A stretch of 64,000 bases of DNA from Paenibacillus ferrarius (GCF_002027705.1 NZ_MBTG01000016.1:124001-188000), one strand, 5' to 3'. Positions 53,409 through 62,728 are shown, numbered from the stretch's first letter. Program-made: numbers and translations. The notes: generated from the sequence alone by a model not told the origin.

Positions 53409-54311
53409 CTAAAATAAAGCGCTCTCTTTATCCCATTTTCTAACCAGCATATTGGCGATGATGACGAGCACGAATCCCACTGTCGATTGGTATAAACCCG
53501 CAGCCGAAGACATGCCGATATCACCTGTTACCAATAACGCCCGGTAGACGTAAGTATCAATTACATTGGTAGTCGAGAACAAAATACCTGTATTGAGAGG
53601 GACCTGGAAGAACATGCCGAAATCGGCATAAAAGATGCGGCCAATCAGAATCAGCACCACAACGATCACCACCGGACGAATCAGCGGGAGCGTGATCTTC
53701 GTCATCTGCAGCCAGCGATTCGCGCCGTCCATACGGGCAGCCTCATAATACTCCTGATTAATGCCGATCATAGCGGCAAAATAGATCAAACTGGAATAAC
53801 CGACATATTTCCACGTATTCACGATAACAAGGATGTAAGGCCAGTATTTGGACTCCAAATACCATTCAATCGGTTGTATATGCAAGAACGGGAAAATGAC
53901 TTTATTGATAAAACCGTGTTCGATACTGAAAAAAGCCAAAACAATATAGCCCACGATACTAAAAGAAATTAAAAAAGGCAGCAGCATGATACTTTGATAC
54001 AAATTGCGTGCGAAGCGATTTTTGATCTCGTTCAACAACAGCGCTACCAGCAGGGCAATAATTAAATTATTAACGATGATAAACGTTCCATTGTAGAGCA
54101 GCGTATTGCGGGTAATGATGAAGGCATCCTGTGATTTGAATAGAAATTCAAAGTTTTTGAAGCCCACCCAGTCGCTATGGAAAATTCCTTTGGTGTAGTT
54201 AATGTTCTTAAACGCAATGAATGTGCCAAGCATAGGCAAGTAATTGTTGATAAATAAATACAAGACGCCAGGCAGTGTCATTAGAATCAGACTGCTATAT
54301 TTCTTTGCCAT
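53409..54311 (-). CDS. Sugar ABC transporter permease (LplB type)
   Basis: The 300-residue protein starts MAKKYSSLILMTLPGVLYLF behind GGAGGGTAG. The characteristic NNYLPMLGTFIAFKNINYTK follows helix 1, and the EAA loop is YEAARMDGANRWLQMTKITL. It forms the channel with the LplC-type protein. It lies 90 bp after the histidine kinase gene, in the same direction. The upstream-open frame (18 codons) covers the ribosome site and is not used. Confidence 0.93.
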   Translation of the reverse strand: MAKKYSSLILMTLPGVLYLFINNYLPMLGTFIAFKNINYTKGIFHSDWVGFKNFEFLFKSQDAFIITRNTLLYNGTFIIVNNLIIALLVALLLNEIKNRFARNLYQSIMLLPFLISFSIVGYIVLAFFSIEHGFINKVIFPFLHIQPIEWYLESKYWPYILVIVNTWKYVGYSSLIYFAAMIGINQEYYEAARMDGANRWLQMTKITLPLIRPVVIVVVLILIGRIFYADFGMFFQVPLNTGILFSTTNVIDTYVYRALLVTGDIGMSSAAGLYQSTVGFVLVIIANMLVRKWDKESALF

Positions 54312-54401
54312 TCCGCTACCCTCCACTCTATTTCTCTTCTTAATTGTAGAGGGAGCGGCTTGCATCAGATAGCGCTCAAGATACCGAACCTATCACTTAA
54401 G

Positions 54402-56117
54402 TTACTTCTTGGGCATAAAAAGACGAACGACCGCCCCTTTTTCCAGCCCATTTCCAATCATGAGACGGGCCTCATTAGCATAATAGGCTTGCAGTCTTTG
54501 TTTCACATTGTGAATGCCCAAATTCCCGGCCTCCTCAGATGTCTGGCCGCTTGTCACGAACTTGCGCAACGCTTGCTCCGAAAATCCATTGCCATTATCC
54601 GCAATCTGTATCCAGAAGCCACGGCTATGATCTGCGTGCTCTTCATAACAGCTAATTTTCAAACGAAAGCCCTCCTCCTGCATCACCATGCCATGGATAA
54701 TGGCATTTTCGACAAAAGGCTGGAAAATCAAAGAAGGAATCAGCAGCTCGCCGACATGCTCATCCATTTCAATTGCGTAATCAAAATGCAGCGGGAAACG
54801 CATCTTATGAATTTGCAAATAGTGGTCGATGTGCTTCATTTCTTCCCGAATCGTGACCATTTTCTGCGGACTTCGGATCATGGAGCGGAAATAATGCATC
54901 AGATGCACCATCATTTTCTGCGCTAATTCGGACTTCTTAGTGGCAATTAGGTTATAAGCTATATTTAAAGAATTCAGTAAAAAATGAGGATTGATTTGCA
55001 ATTGCAGGTGTTTAATTTCGGCTTGCTGCGTTTTAATATGTTCTTCATAGACGTTGATTTTCAAAGATGAAATTTCAGCGGACATGGTATTAAAAGTCTC
55101 CGAAAGCAAGGCCAATTCCTTGGAATGACTAGGGGGCATTCTGTAAGTCAAATCCCCTTCCTGGATGCGTCTCATGGCGCGAATCACACGAAGGATAGGG
55201 TTTAGCACGATTTTTTTAAGCAAAACTAAATTGATAATCAGAAAGCAGCCAATAACAAAGGGCAGGAAGTAAATTAACTTTTGCAGCAAAGAGAGCTGTT
55301 TATAGACACTTTTCTCTGGCAGGAGCACCGTCATGACCATATTCGAAACCTGAGAGCGATTCGTAACTAATAAATACTTGTCCGGAATTTCAACCGTGTG
55401 GAACGCTTTATCTGTTTTGAGAATCTTGCTAGTAAGCTGCTGTAGATAAACCGGAGAAATATTCGTTGCCGTTAACGGTTCTGCTTGATCAGAGAAGAAA
55501 ATAATTTGCTCATCAGCGACCAAAGGAACCTTATTGGAAGGAGCAGCTAAGCTTTGAATGGGAATGATACTCCCTACGTAGAGACTTTGCCCCGATTTAA
55601 CAACATGAATCACACAAGGAAGATTAGCGACCATAATCGTTCTCCAGCCGTCCCCTTGATCCAAGGATTGCCCTTCGTTACGCAGCCATTCTTGAAGGAA
55701 GTCTTCCTTCTGAGGAATCTGAGATCCGTTCGCCCTGGTCATAACAAGATCTTTGGTTTTGGTTGAATAAATGAATAATGCGCCTAATTCGCTATAGTAG
55801 TTAATATCCTTCTCCATCGTATTGGCCGCAGCGATTCGCGTCATTAAATATTCATCGCTTCCGCGGGGCTGCAATTCCAGCGATATGACCGCCGGATCTT
55901 GAAGCGCCAATCTAAACATATAGGTATTGATTTCTGATAATTTATTGTCGATATAGCTCATTTGCCCGCTTAAAAGACTTGAATTGGTTTGTGCCACTTG
56001 TTCGCGGACCAAATTCATCGCATAGCTATTGCTGAAAAACAATAATAAAAGCATAGGAAGGGAAATTATCATAAAAACGCTTACAAATTTGAAAATAAGA
56101 GAATTTCTGTCATTCAT
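54402..56117 (-). CDS. YesM-type sensor histidine kinase
   Basis: The 571-residue kinase has a first helix (about 8-30), a large extracytoplasmic sensor domain (about 30-280), a second helix and a HAMP region (about 300-350, RAMRRIQEGDLTYRMPPSHS). The His_kinase box of the YesM class is EIKHLQLQINPHFLLNSLNI. The ATPase domain has IADNGNGFSE and LGIHNVKQRLQAYY. It signals to the YesN-type regulator encoded 14 bp upstream. Such pairs detect extracellular sugars, often through the binding lipoprotein, and switch on the adjacent importer. Confidence 0.94.
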   Translation of the reverse strand: MNDRNSLIFKFVSVFMIISLPMLLLLFFSNSYAMNLVREQVAQTNSSLLSGQMSYIDNKLSEINTYMFRLALQDPAVISLELQPRGSDEYLMTRIAAANTMEKDINYYSELGALFIYSTKTKDLVMTRANGSQIPQKEDFLQEWLRNEGQSLDQGDGWRTIMVANLPCVIHVVKSGQSLYVGSIIPIQSLAAPSNKVPLVADEQIIFFSDQAEPLTATNISPVYLQQLTSKILKTDKAFHTVEIPDKYLLVTNRSQVSNMVMTVLLPEKSVYKQLSLLQKLIYFLPFVIGCFLIINLVLLKKIVLNPILRVIRAMRRIQEGDLTYRMPPSHSKELALLSETFNTMSAEISSLKINVYEEHIKTQQAEIKHLQLQINPHFLLNSLNIAYNLIATKKSELAQKMMVHLMHYFRSMIRSPQKMVTIREEMKHIDHYLQIHKMRFPLHFDYAIEMDEHVGELLIPSLIFQPFVENAIIHGMVMQEEGFRLKISCYEEHADHSRGFWIQIADNGNGFSEQALRKFVTSGQTSEEAGNLGIHNVKQRLQAYYANEARLMIGNGLEKGAVVRLFMPKK

Positions 56118-56131
56118 TATCTGCCCCGCTC

Positions 56132-57406
56132 CTAATTATGTAATTTCCGCAATTCATGTGGTGTCAGATGAAAGGTCCGCTTAAACATTTTAGAAAAATG
56201 AGAAAAATGCGTATAGCCAAGAGAAACGGCAATTTGACTGATCGTAGCGTCTGTACGCGTTAAAAGATCCTTGGCCATCTTCATCCGTTCGAACGTCATG
56301 AAATCAGTGAGTGTTTCTCCGGTTTCCTTTTTAAAAAACCGCGACAAATACGCTGGATTCAAATGAACAGACGCGGCGATTTCTTCCCGGGTTATTTCCG
56401 AGGTCACATTGTCCAAGATATATTTTTTCACCATTTCAATGATGGTTTTTTCTCCTTTACGGGCGCTTTGCCTCTGGTACATGAATGTCATCTTCGACTG
56501 AGTCACATTGTTGCTTTCCATCACGATTAAATCTTGATATACCCCATATAAATCCTGAATGGACGCCCAGTTGCCTATGTAGCAAGAGATATCGCAATAA
56601 AAATATTCACTGCATGCCCGAATAAAGGTTTCACATCTTAAGCGCCAGTCTTCCAAGGAGACGCGTTCGCTTCCATCCGAGTAAATGAATATCACATTGA
56701 TGCCGGAATGATCTTGCAAAGCAAGTCCGCTCTCCTGCCCGATCACCAGCTCCGCTGCCGCGTTCCGGATGGCATACTCAAGTACCTCCTCATCTCTGGA
56801 GCTGAACTCTTTGTACCACTTTTCCACACTGATTAAGATCGGCAGGATGGTAAAATTGTCCGAAATGGTTAACCCAACCTCTTGCAGCTCGCCATCCATC
56901 TTAACTGGATCATTGGATATCCGCTCATCCAAATAATCTTGCCAAATCCGTTCAACTAATAGCGGCTTCTTGGCCTCCCATAGCGGGTAGAACCTTTCAT
57001 ACGTCTCTTTGATTTCTTCAAATCCCAGCTCTTTTTTGCGAATTTCCAACGCCTTGACGATAATCTCTTCGAGTTCCGAGAAGTTTACGGGCTTGACCAT
57101 ATAATCAAAAACGCCCAATTGAAGCGCCTTTTTCGCATAATCAAATTCAGAGTGGCACGTCAGAAACACAACAACTATAGAAGGATAATACTGTTTAACC
57201 CATTCCATTAATTGAAGTCCATTGCCACCCGGCATCTCAATGTCACATATCATAATATCAATCTGGTGATCTGTGACGATTTGTTTGGCCATGTCGATAT
57301 TGTAGGCTTCAAAAACGCCTGTAAACCCCAAAGAGGCCCACTCCAAATTATATTTAATGCCTTCAATGGCATAGATTTCATCATCAACAAGCAGTAATTG
57401 ACTCAC
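56132..57406 (-). CDS. YesN-type response regulator (receiver plus AraC DNA-binding domain)
   Basis: The 424-residue regulator starts SQLLLVDDEIYAIEGI, with phosphoacceptor Asp55 (MICDIEMPGGNGLQL) and the conserved lysine in DYMVKPVNF. After a middle region of about 180 residues it ends in an AraC domain (ITREEIAASVHLNPAYLSRF, ISQIAVSLGYTHFSHFSKMF). GTG 57406 has AAGGAGG eight bases upstream; the ATG six codons earlier lacks such a site. It heads the seven-gene polysaccharide operon and is the likely activator of the permease promoter. Confidence 0.93.
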   Translation of the reverse strand: MSQLLLVDDEIYAIEGIKYNLEWASLGFTGVFEAYNIDMAKQIVTDHQIDIMICDIEMPGGNGLQLMEWVKQYYPSIVVVFLTCHSEFDYAKKALQLGVFDYMVKPVNFSELEEIIVKALEIRKKELGFEEIKETYERFYPLWEAKKPLLVERIWQDYLDERISNDPVKMDGELQEVGLTISDNFTILPILISVEKWYKEFSSRDEEVLEYAIRNAAAELVIGQESGLALQDHSGINVIFIYSDGSERVSLEDWRLRCETFIRACSEYFYCDISCYIGNWASIQDLYGVYQDLIVMESNNVTQSKMTFMYQRQSARKGEKTIIEMVKKYILDNVTSEITREEIAASVHLNPAYLSRFFKKETGETLTDFMTFERMKMAKDLLTRTDATISQIAVSLGYTHFSHFSKMFKRTFHLTPHELRKLHN

Positions 57407-57632
57407 CGTTGACGCCTCCTTCATACATCGTAATTGCGTTATTTCTCACGCACGTACTATAAGTGTAGCAGGAGATGCTCCTCTGGAACATAAATAATCT
57501 TTAGTATTCGTTATTCGCAAAAACGGCCTTTTGTCCATCGTGATGTTCGTACACTCCTTCGCGAATAACAAAGAAGCCATCCCACAAGCAGAAATTGCTT
57601 GAAGACAGCTTCGTTTATTCTGGCGATTTTTG

Positions 57633-57822
57633 ATAAACCTGCAATTGTGCATCCTTTTTGCTCTTGGTATAGCCTCAATGATGAAATTCCTGCGTTTATG
57701 CAGGCTTTTGAGGCTTTTTCCGGATGAGAGGCTGAAAACGATGAAAATACCTGCACAATTGCAGGCATTTCCTCTTTTCAACCAAATTCGCCCGGAAATT
57801 CCTGCATATTCGCAGGCTTTTG
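57633..57822 (+). repeat. CCTGC element copy D
   Basis: CCTGC anchors at 57638, 57689, 57750 and 57801: steps of 51, 61 and 51. Unlike the other copies, module 2 is already a full hairpin (CCTGCGTTTATGCAGG), so three of the four modules can fold fully. It lies in the gap between the YesN gene and the GNAT remnant. Between 57407 and 57633 I see no gene. Confidence 0.85.
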
Positions 57823-57925
57823 CAGTCTGCTGAACCGTTGACAGCCGCCATGCTGCCGCGACACAGCGCGCGTTGGGACAAACTAGGAACCCACATATTC
57901 CGCGCGGAGCTGCACCGAAAAAGCA

Positions 57926-58223
57926 TCACCCGCATGTGCTGCCAGGAGGCCATGGAGGTGGCCAGGCGAAAACTTCCAGATCAAGAAAACGCGTCGTCCC
58001 GACAATACGGCCCGTTTCGATGAAATGGCAAGGCACGGCCTTTCTCCAAGGACATAAGCGCGCCGTCTATATAACGTTTAGTATCCTCTTGTCCATTTGG
58101 CACATTTGTATACGAATAGGCGGTTCTATCTTCCGAGGCCGCGGAGCAGAGATCATTCACATGGTCGATGGTCATTGGCTCCAAGCAAACTAGACTGCCA
58201 CGAAGTGTTACTGGCGTTAGCAA
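57926..58223 (-). pseudogene. Decayed GNAT acetyltransferase gene (frameshifted)
   Basis: A TTG-started frame reads LTPVTLRGSLVCLEPMTIDH and continues as an acetyltransferase N-terminus up to KGRALPF near 58024. There the frame breaks, and the next part of the family (IETGRIVGTTRFLDLEVFAW) continues in the +1 frame until a TGA at 57926. Further weak similarity may trail towards 57840. So at least one frameshift and a lost C-terminal half have inactivated a RimJ/RimL-type acetyltransferase. It lies immediately beside CCTGC element D. Confidence 0.75.
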
Positions 58224-58235
58224 AGTATCACAACC

Positions 58236-58769
58236 TTATTTTAACTTGTGGGATATGTTCTCAATATTTGTCCATCCATATACAACATCCTTGTATACTT
58301 CACCTTTAACAGTTACAGTCCCTTCACGTATCTTGCGCCCACCCATAGCTTCATAAAAACGACGGGAAGAAATATTCTCAGCAAATACCATAACGAGCAT
58401 GGAACGAATATGATGACGCAGTAAATCTTCTACTAACGCCTCAACTAATTGTCGACCGATTCCTGCACCTTGGTATTCATTTAAAACATAAATCGCATAG
58501 ATTTCACCTTGGTAAACGTCGTCTCCGTTTCGTTCAGCCCCACCCCAGATAAACCCAACAATCTTTCCGTTTTCGTTCTCCGCTATATAAAGGCTAGCGT
58601 CTTTTAGAGGTTTACTTAAAGCTTCTGTGAATCGGGGAGATGACCATTCATGCGTTAAATTGTCCAGAAAATCTGAAGGTAAGATGCCTATGTGCGAAGT
58701 CTTCAAGCTGTCAATGTGAACTTTCACTATTCCATCAACATCTTCCAGCACTGCGTTTCTTATTTTCAT
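58236..58769 (-). CDS. GNAT-family N-acetyltransferase
   Basis: The 177-residue protein has the GNAT fold: MKIRNAVLEDVDGIVKVHID at the start, EIYAIYVLNEYQGAGIGRQL with the acetyl-CoA pyrophosphate loop (Q-x-x-G-x-G/A), and NISSRRFYEAMGGRKI at the end. ATG 58769 is preferred because GGTG lies six bases before it; an ATG five codons upstream has its GGGA too close. It acetylates an unknown amine. It follows the metal ATPase gene by 21 bp on the same strand. Confidence 0.9.
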   Translation of the reverse strand: MKIRNAVLEDVDGIVKVHIDSLKTSHIGILPSDFLDNLTHEWSSPRFTEALSKPLKDASLYIAENENGKIVGFIWGGAERNGDDVYQGEIYAIYVLNEYQGAGIGRQLVEALVEDLLRHHIRSMLVMVFAENISSRRFYEAMGGRKIREGTVTVKGEVYKDVVYGWTNIENISHKLK

Positions 58770-58790
58770 CCAATTCACCGCCATTATTCC

Positions 58791-60986
58791 CTATCTCACA
58801 TTTAATACACGCGCCGCATTTAAAACAGCTATTAAAGTAACACCAACATCAGAAAAAACAGCTTCCCACATCGTCGCGATTCCGAAAGCACCCAGCAAAA
58901 GAAAGACCCCTTTAACACCCATGGCAAAAATAATATTTTGCCAAACGATTCGTCTAGTACGTTGGGCGATACGAATAGCGCTCGCTATTTTAGAAGGTTC
59001 GTCCGTCATAATCACAATATCTGCTGCTTCGATCGCAGCGTCAGATCCTAGTCCCCCCATGGCAATTCCAATATCAGCCCGAGCCAGAACAGGAGTATCG
59101 TTAATTCCATCTCCAACAAAAATAATTTTTTCTTTGGGAGATTTTTGTCTGTCTATTTTCTCTATTTCTTCTACCTTATTTTGCGGCAGCAGCTCCGCAT
59201 GAACTTCATCAAGACCAAGTTTACGCCCAACATCATCCGCGACTGCCTTGGCATCCCCTGTCAGCATGACCGTCTTCGTGATACCAAGATTCTTCAGTGC
59301 TTGAATGGCCTCTGCAGAGTCTTCTTTCACTTCATCCGAAATGACAATAAAACCGGCGTATTTATGATCAATAGCCATATGCACAATTGTACCTGTTTCT
59401 TCTGGCTGTTGAAATGAAATATTCTCCTTGTTCATCAGCTTGACGTTTCCGGCAAGAACTTCTCTGCCCTTCACAGTAACTTGAATGCCATGCCCTGAAA
59501 TTTCATTATAATCTTGAATGCTTTCTTCCTCTATTTCTTTGCCATAGGCTGAACGAATCGATTCTGCAATTGGATGCGTAGAATGTGCCTCTGCCAATGC
59601 AGCATACTCGATTAGCTCATTTTCCGTTATCGGATCGACCGGTCTTATCGCACTTACTTTGAAAGCCCCTTTGGTCAACGTCCCTGTTTTATCAAAAACA
59701 ACATATTTCACGTCATTTAAAGCTTCCAAATAATTGCTTCCCTTAACAAGTATCCCTGCCTTGGAGGCCGCGCCAATTCCACCAAAGAAGCCCAAAGGAA
59801 TAGAGATGACCAAAGCACAAGGGCAAGAAATGACCAAGAATATTAAAGCGCGATAAATCCAGTCTGAAAACGTTGCACCCGTTAAAACCAACGGCGGTAC
59901 TAACGCTAAAAGCAAAGCAACGATGACCACAATCGGTGTATAATAGCGGGCAAATTTGGTAATAAAATTTTCGGTTGGCGCTTTTTTATTGCTCGCATTT
60001 TGAACCAATTCCAAAATCTTAGATACCGTTGATTCGCCAAAATTCTTAGTAACTTCTATCGTCAAGACACCGTTTTTGTTAATAAATCCGCTTAATACAT
60101 CATTACCAGCTTCCATCTCTCGAGGTACTGACTCTCCCGTCAGGGCTGAAGTATCTACCATGGAATTTCCATCCACAATTTTACCATCCAGAGGTACCTT
60201 TTCACCTGGTTTGACAATAATATAATCACCAATATTAATTTCTTCTGGCGAAACGCGTTTGGTGCTATTTCCTGTTTTCAGATTCGCATAGTCAGGACGA
60301 ATGTCCATCAAGGAGCTAATGGATTTACGAGACCGATTCACCGCAATGCCTTGGAACAATTCACCTATTTGATAAAATAACATGACAGCTACACCTTCAG
60401 GATATTGCTTAACGCCAAAAGCTCCAATTGTGGCAATGGCCATCAGGAAATTTTCATCAAAGACTTGACCTCTAACGATATTCCTAGCTGCCTGCAGGAG
60501 CACATTTCCACCTACAATAAGGTAGGCCAAGAGAAATAAACCTAATTCGTATATGCCTGAAACTGGAGCGAATACTGCAATGCCAGTTATTACGGCTCCA
60601 ATCCCAATCCGAATGGACATCGTCTTGATCTTTCCGCTTCCATGATCATGTGTATGGCCTTCCTCACTATGATCATGATCATGATGTGCATGATGTGCAT
60701 GACCATCCTTGGATTCTTTCTGCGATTCCCTTGTCGTATTTCTGCCCTTCTCCCTCACTTGGATATGGGGTTCTAACGATTTCACCTTTTTTTTGGCCTC
60801 TTCGATTACCCTTTCTTCTTGCCCCTTCTCAGTCTCGATAAGGAGTGTTTTGGTAACAAAATTCACCGAACAAGAAGTTAAGCCTGGCAGCTGCTTGACT
60901 CCGTTCTCAATTTTTTGTGCACAGTTTGCACAATCCAAACCTTCTAATAACAATTCGCGCTTTACTTGTTCGCTTTTATGATTCAT
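58791..60986 (-). CDS. cadA: P1B-type Zn/Cd/Pb-exporting ATPase (CadA/ZntA)
   Basis: The 731-residue pump has an N-terminal metal-binding domain with GLDCANCAQ (Cys19, Cys22), then a His-rich linker at about 96-115 (HAHHAHHDHDHSEEGHTHDH). Transmembrane helices follow, with the ion-site CPC (388-390), phosphorylation motif DKTGTLT (Asp432), TGES and GDGINDTPVLA. These features define Zn(II)/Cd(II)/Pb(II) exporters. The ATG at 60986 has GAGGGAGC; a frame extension upstream lacks a site. The SmtB-like sensor gene lies upstream with a separate operator for this gene at 61021-61034. Confidence 0.94.
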   Translation of the reverse strand: MNHKSEQVKRELLLEGLDCANCAQKIENGVKQLPGLTSCSVNFVTKTLLIETEKGQEERVIEEAKKKVKSLEPHIQVREKGRNTTRESQKESKDGHAHHAHHDHDHSEEGHTHDHGSGKIKTMSIRIGIGAVITGIAVFAPVSGIYELGLFLLAYLIVGGNVLLQAARNIVRGQVFDENFLMAIATIGAFGVKQYPEGVAVMLFYQIGELFQGIAVNRSRKSISSLMDIRPDYANLKTGNSTKRVSPEEINIGDYIIVKPGEKVPLDGKIVDGNSMVDTSALTGESVPREMEAGNDVLSGFINKNGVLTIEVTKNFGESTVSKILELVQNASNKKAPTENFITKFARYYTPIVVIVALLLALVPPLVLTGATFSDWIYRALIFLVISCPCALVISIPLGFFGGIGAASKAGILVKGSNYLEALNDVKYVVFDKTGTLTKGAFKVSAIRPVDPITENELIEYAALAEAHSTHPIAESIRSAYGKEIEEESIQDYNEISGHGIQVTVKGREVLAGNVKLMNKENISFQQPEETGTIVHMAIDHKYAGFIVISDEVKEDSAEAIQALKNLGITKTVMLTGDAKAVADDVGRKLGLDEVHAELLPQNKVEEIEKIDRQKSPKEKIIFVGDGINDTPVLARADIGIAMGGLGSDAAIEAADIVIMTDEPSKIASAIRIAQRTRRIVWQNIIFAMGVKGVFLLLGAFGIATMWEAVFSDVGVTLIAVLNAARVLNVR

Positions 60987-61020
60987 TGTCGTCAGCTCCC
61001 TCGATATAAAAAACAATAAA

Positions 61021-61034
61021 TGAGCATATGTTCA
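61021..61034. promoter_or_regulatory. SmtB/ArsR-type operator of cadA
   Basis: TGAGCATATGTTCA is palindromic except at one symmetric pair. Extended AT-rich flanks (AATAAA left, TATATGATGTATT right) resemble the 12-2-12 operators of SmtB/CzrA repressors. It lies 35 bp upstream of the cadA start. Confidence 0.75.
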
Positions 61035-61104
61035 TATATGATGTATTAAGCTGATTATAATCATTCCATGGATGGAAAGTCAATCCATTAACCACCTAAA
61101 AAAA

Positions 61105-61130
61105 GAAAAAAGCGCCCAATTGTGGACACC
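61105..61130 (-). terminator. Weak terminator between the metal sensor and cadA
   Basis: On the minus strand GTGTCC and GGGCGC pair with G-U wobbles around ACAATT and run into TTTTTTC. It implies that the sensor gene and cadA are at least partly separate transcripts. Confidence 0.5.
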
Positions 61131-61142
61131 TTGCCTGCTTCC

Positions 61143-61508
61143 TTATTTATGCGAAATATGCTTGTACGTTTGCAAAAAAACCTGCTCTACATGCTCATCT
61201 TCAAGTGAGTAGTATACCGTCTTTCCAACTTTTCTCCGTTTCACAATTCGTAAATTCCTTAAATAACGCAGTTGATGGGAAACGGCCGATTGGCCCATGT
61301 CCAGTACATAGGACAAGTCGTGAACGCATAACTCTTTTTGCGAAAGCGCGTAAATCATTTTGATGCGGGTAGGATCCCCTAATGCTTTGAACAATTGAGC
61401 CATTGCTTCAGAAGCTGCGCCATCTATCAGTGAGTTCTTTATATGTTCGCAACCCTGCTCCGATCCTCCGCATGTTTCTTCACATTCTTCGGCTATTATT
61501 CGCTCCAT
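61143..61508 (-). CDS. SmtB/ArsR-family zinc-responsive repressor
   Basis: The 121-residue protein has the SmtB winged helix (LCVHDLSYVLDMGQSAVSHQ, LRYLRNLRIVKRRKVGKTVY). The alpha5 metal ligands occupy exactly the SmtB positions: Asp104, His106, His117, His120. Cys61 and Asp64, with N-terminal Cys9, Cys13 and Cys20, could form the alpha3N site, as in ZiaR-like sensors that have both. In CadC the motif is CVCD; here it is CVHD. It should repress cadA until zinc or cadmium binds. It is separated from cadA by 156 bp with a terminator and operator. Confidence 0.92.
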   Translation of the reverse strand: MERIIAEECEETCGGSEQGCEHIKNSLIDGAASEAMAQLFKALGDPTRIKMIYALSQKELCVHDLSYVLDMGQSAVSHQLRYLRNLRIVKRRKVGKTVYYSLEDEHVEQVFLQTYKHISHK

Positions 61509-61616
61509 GATTCTGATGCACCTTCTTTCCTGCTTCGTTTCTTCTTACATTATAACAAATCGTATCTTTTACGAATACAGGCTCACGGTGAATCTCCCAT
61601 GGAAAAAAATAACCGT

Positions 61617-62330
61617 CTATTTTGCATCATGAAAAATAATACCCAAACTATATCTTGTACCTGTAGTTACTGTGCTTATACCGTGCCTAAGCGTCGTTTT
61701 GTAATAGCCGCGCGTTCCTGCAGCAGGCCGATGATGGGTTGGAAAGATCAGACCTTCCCCTTGATTCAAGGTGATGACATGCCCACGACTCTGCGCCCGC
61801 GGCCGCTGCTCCACCAATAGAAACTCCCCGCCCGTGAAATCCTCTTCTTTTTGATTAAGCGCAAATACGACCTGAAAAGGAAAAAACACCTTCCCATATA
61901 AATCCTGATGCAAACAGTTGTATCCCCCTGCCTCATATTTCAGGATCAAGGGAGTTGGCCGGTTCTGTCCTTCTTGATGACATTGTCCCAGGAATTCCTC
62001 CAGTGTTGCCGGATAACTAGCACGATGACCCAATTGTTCTAGCCAGCGATTAGCGGTTACAGCAAGATTAGGATACAATCCCTCGCGCAGCTGCTGCAGC
62101 AAAGATGGAAGGGGAGAATTGTAATACTTGTACTCTCCAACTCCAAAACGGTATCTGGCCATATCAATGGTCGTTCGAAACTGACTTTCGTCTGCATACG
62201 TGCTGATAATATCCTGACATTCGGTTACGCTTAACAGATTGGGCAGTTTGGCATAACCGTACTCATCAAGCGATTGCTGGATGACCTTCCAATCCATATC
62301 AGCAATGCTATTTGCGGGAATTTCACGCAT
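61617..62330 (-). CDS. 2-oxoglutarate/Fe(II)-dependent oxygenase
   Basis: The 237-residue protein has the double-stranded beta-helix iron site: His141-x-Asp143 (GGYNCLHQDLYGK), distal His216 (KTTLRHGIST) and Arg226 for 2-oxoglutarate. GGEFLLVEQRPRAQSRGH and EGLIFPTHHR complete the sheet. These are signs of a hydroxylase of the 2OG oxygenase superfamily, close to conserved bacterial proteins annotated only as oxygenases. The start ATG 62330 follows AAGGAGG; an ATG eleven codons earlier is poorer. Substrate is unknown. Its neighbours (metal sensor, LacI) give no hint. Confidence 0.88.
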   Translation of the reverse strand: MREIPANSIADMDWKVIQQSLDEYGYAKLPNLLSVTECQDIISTYADESQFRTTIDMARYRFGVGEYKYYNSPLPSLLQQLREGLYPNLAVTANRWLEQLGHRASYPATLEEFLGQCHQEGQNRPTPLILKYEAGGYNCLHQDLYGKVFFPFQVVFALNQKEEDFTGGEFLLVEQRPRAQSRGHVITLNQGEGLIFPTHHRPAAGTRGYYKTTLRHGISTVTTGTRYSLGIIFHDAK

Positions 62331-62540
62331 GAAGAACGCCTCCTTCGATGAGAATGCCTTCATGTTCCAGTAGTTTCAACTGCTTCGTTGGCATATACAA
62401 ACCTCCTCCAATTTCCCGTTCACCTTCATGAACAGTATAACCCCGCAAATAAGCTCTTGTACGTATTGCCGAATATAACAGCAAGATCTCGAAATGATAA
62501 ATTGTCGTTTGTTCAAAACGGACGGTTCATATATTTCGCA

Positions 62541-62728
62541 TATTCCTGCGATTATACATCCTTTTTGCCTTGAGAACAGGCGAAATCGTGAAAAGCCTGC
62601 GATTATGCATCCTTTAGTGGCCTTTTCCCGATTACAGGATGGAAATGCCTAAAAAGCCTGCATAATCGCAGGCTTTCTCTATTTTCACACGATTTGATCC
62701 AAAATGCCTGCACTTTGGCAGGTTTTCA
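62541..62728 (+). repeat. CCTGC element copy E
   Basis: CCTGC anchors at 62545, 62596, 62657 and 62707 give steps of 51, 61 and 50. Modules 3 and 4 are complete or near-complete hairpins; modules 1 and 2 have CATCC tails. The inverted repeat between 2 and 3 reads GGCCTTTTCC/GGAAATGCC. It occupies most of the 62331-62792 gap, which otherwise holds no gene. Confidence 0.85.

Noticed and set aside
57820..58193. Plus-strand frames over the GNAT remnant
   Set aside because: They are shadows of a minus-strand pseudogene.
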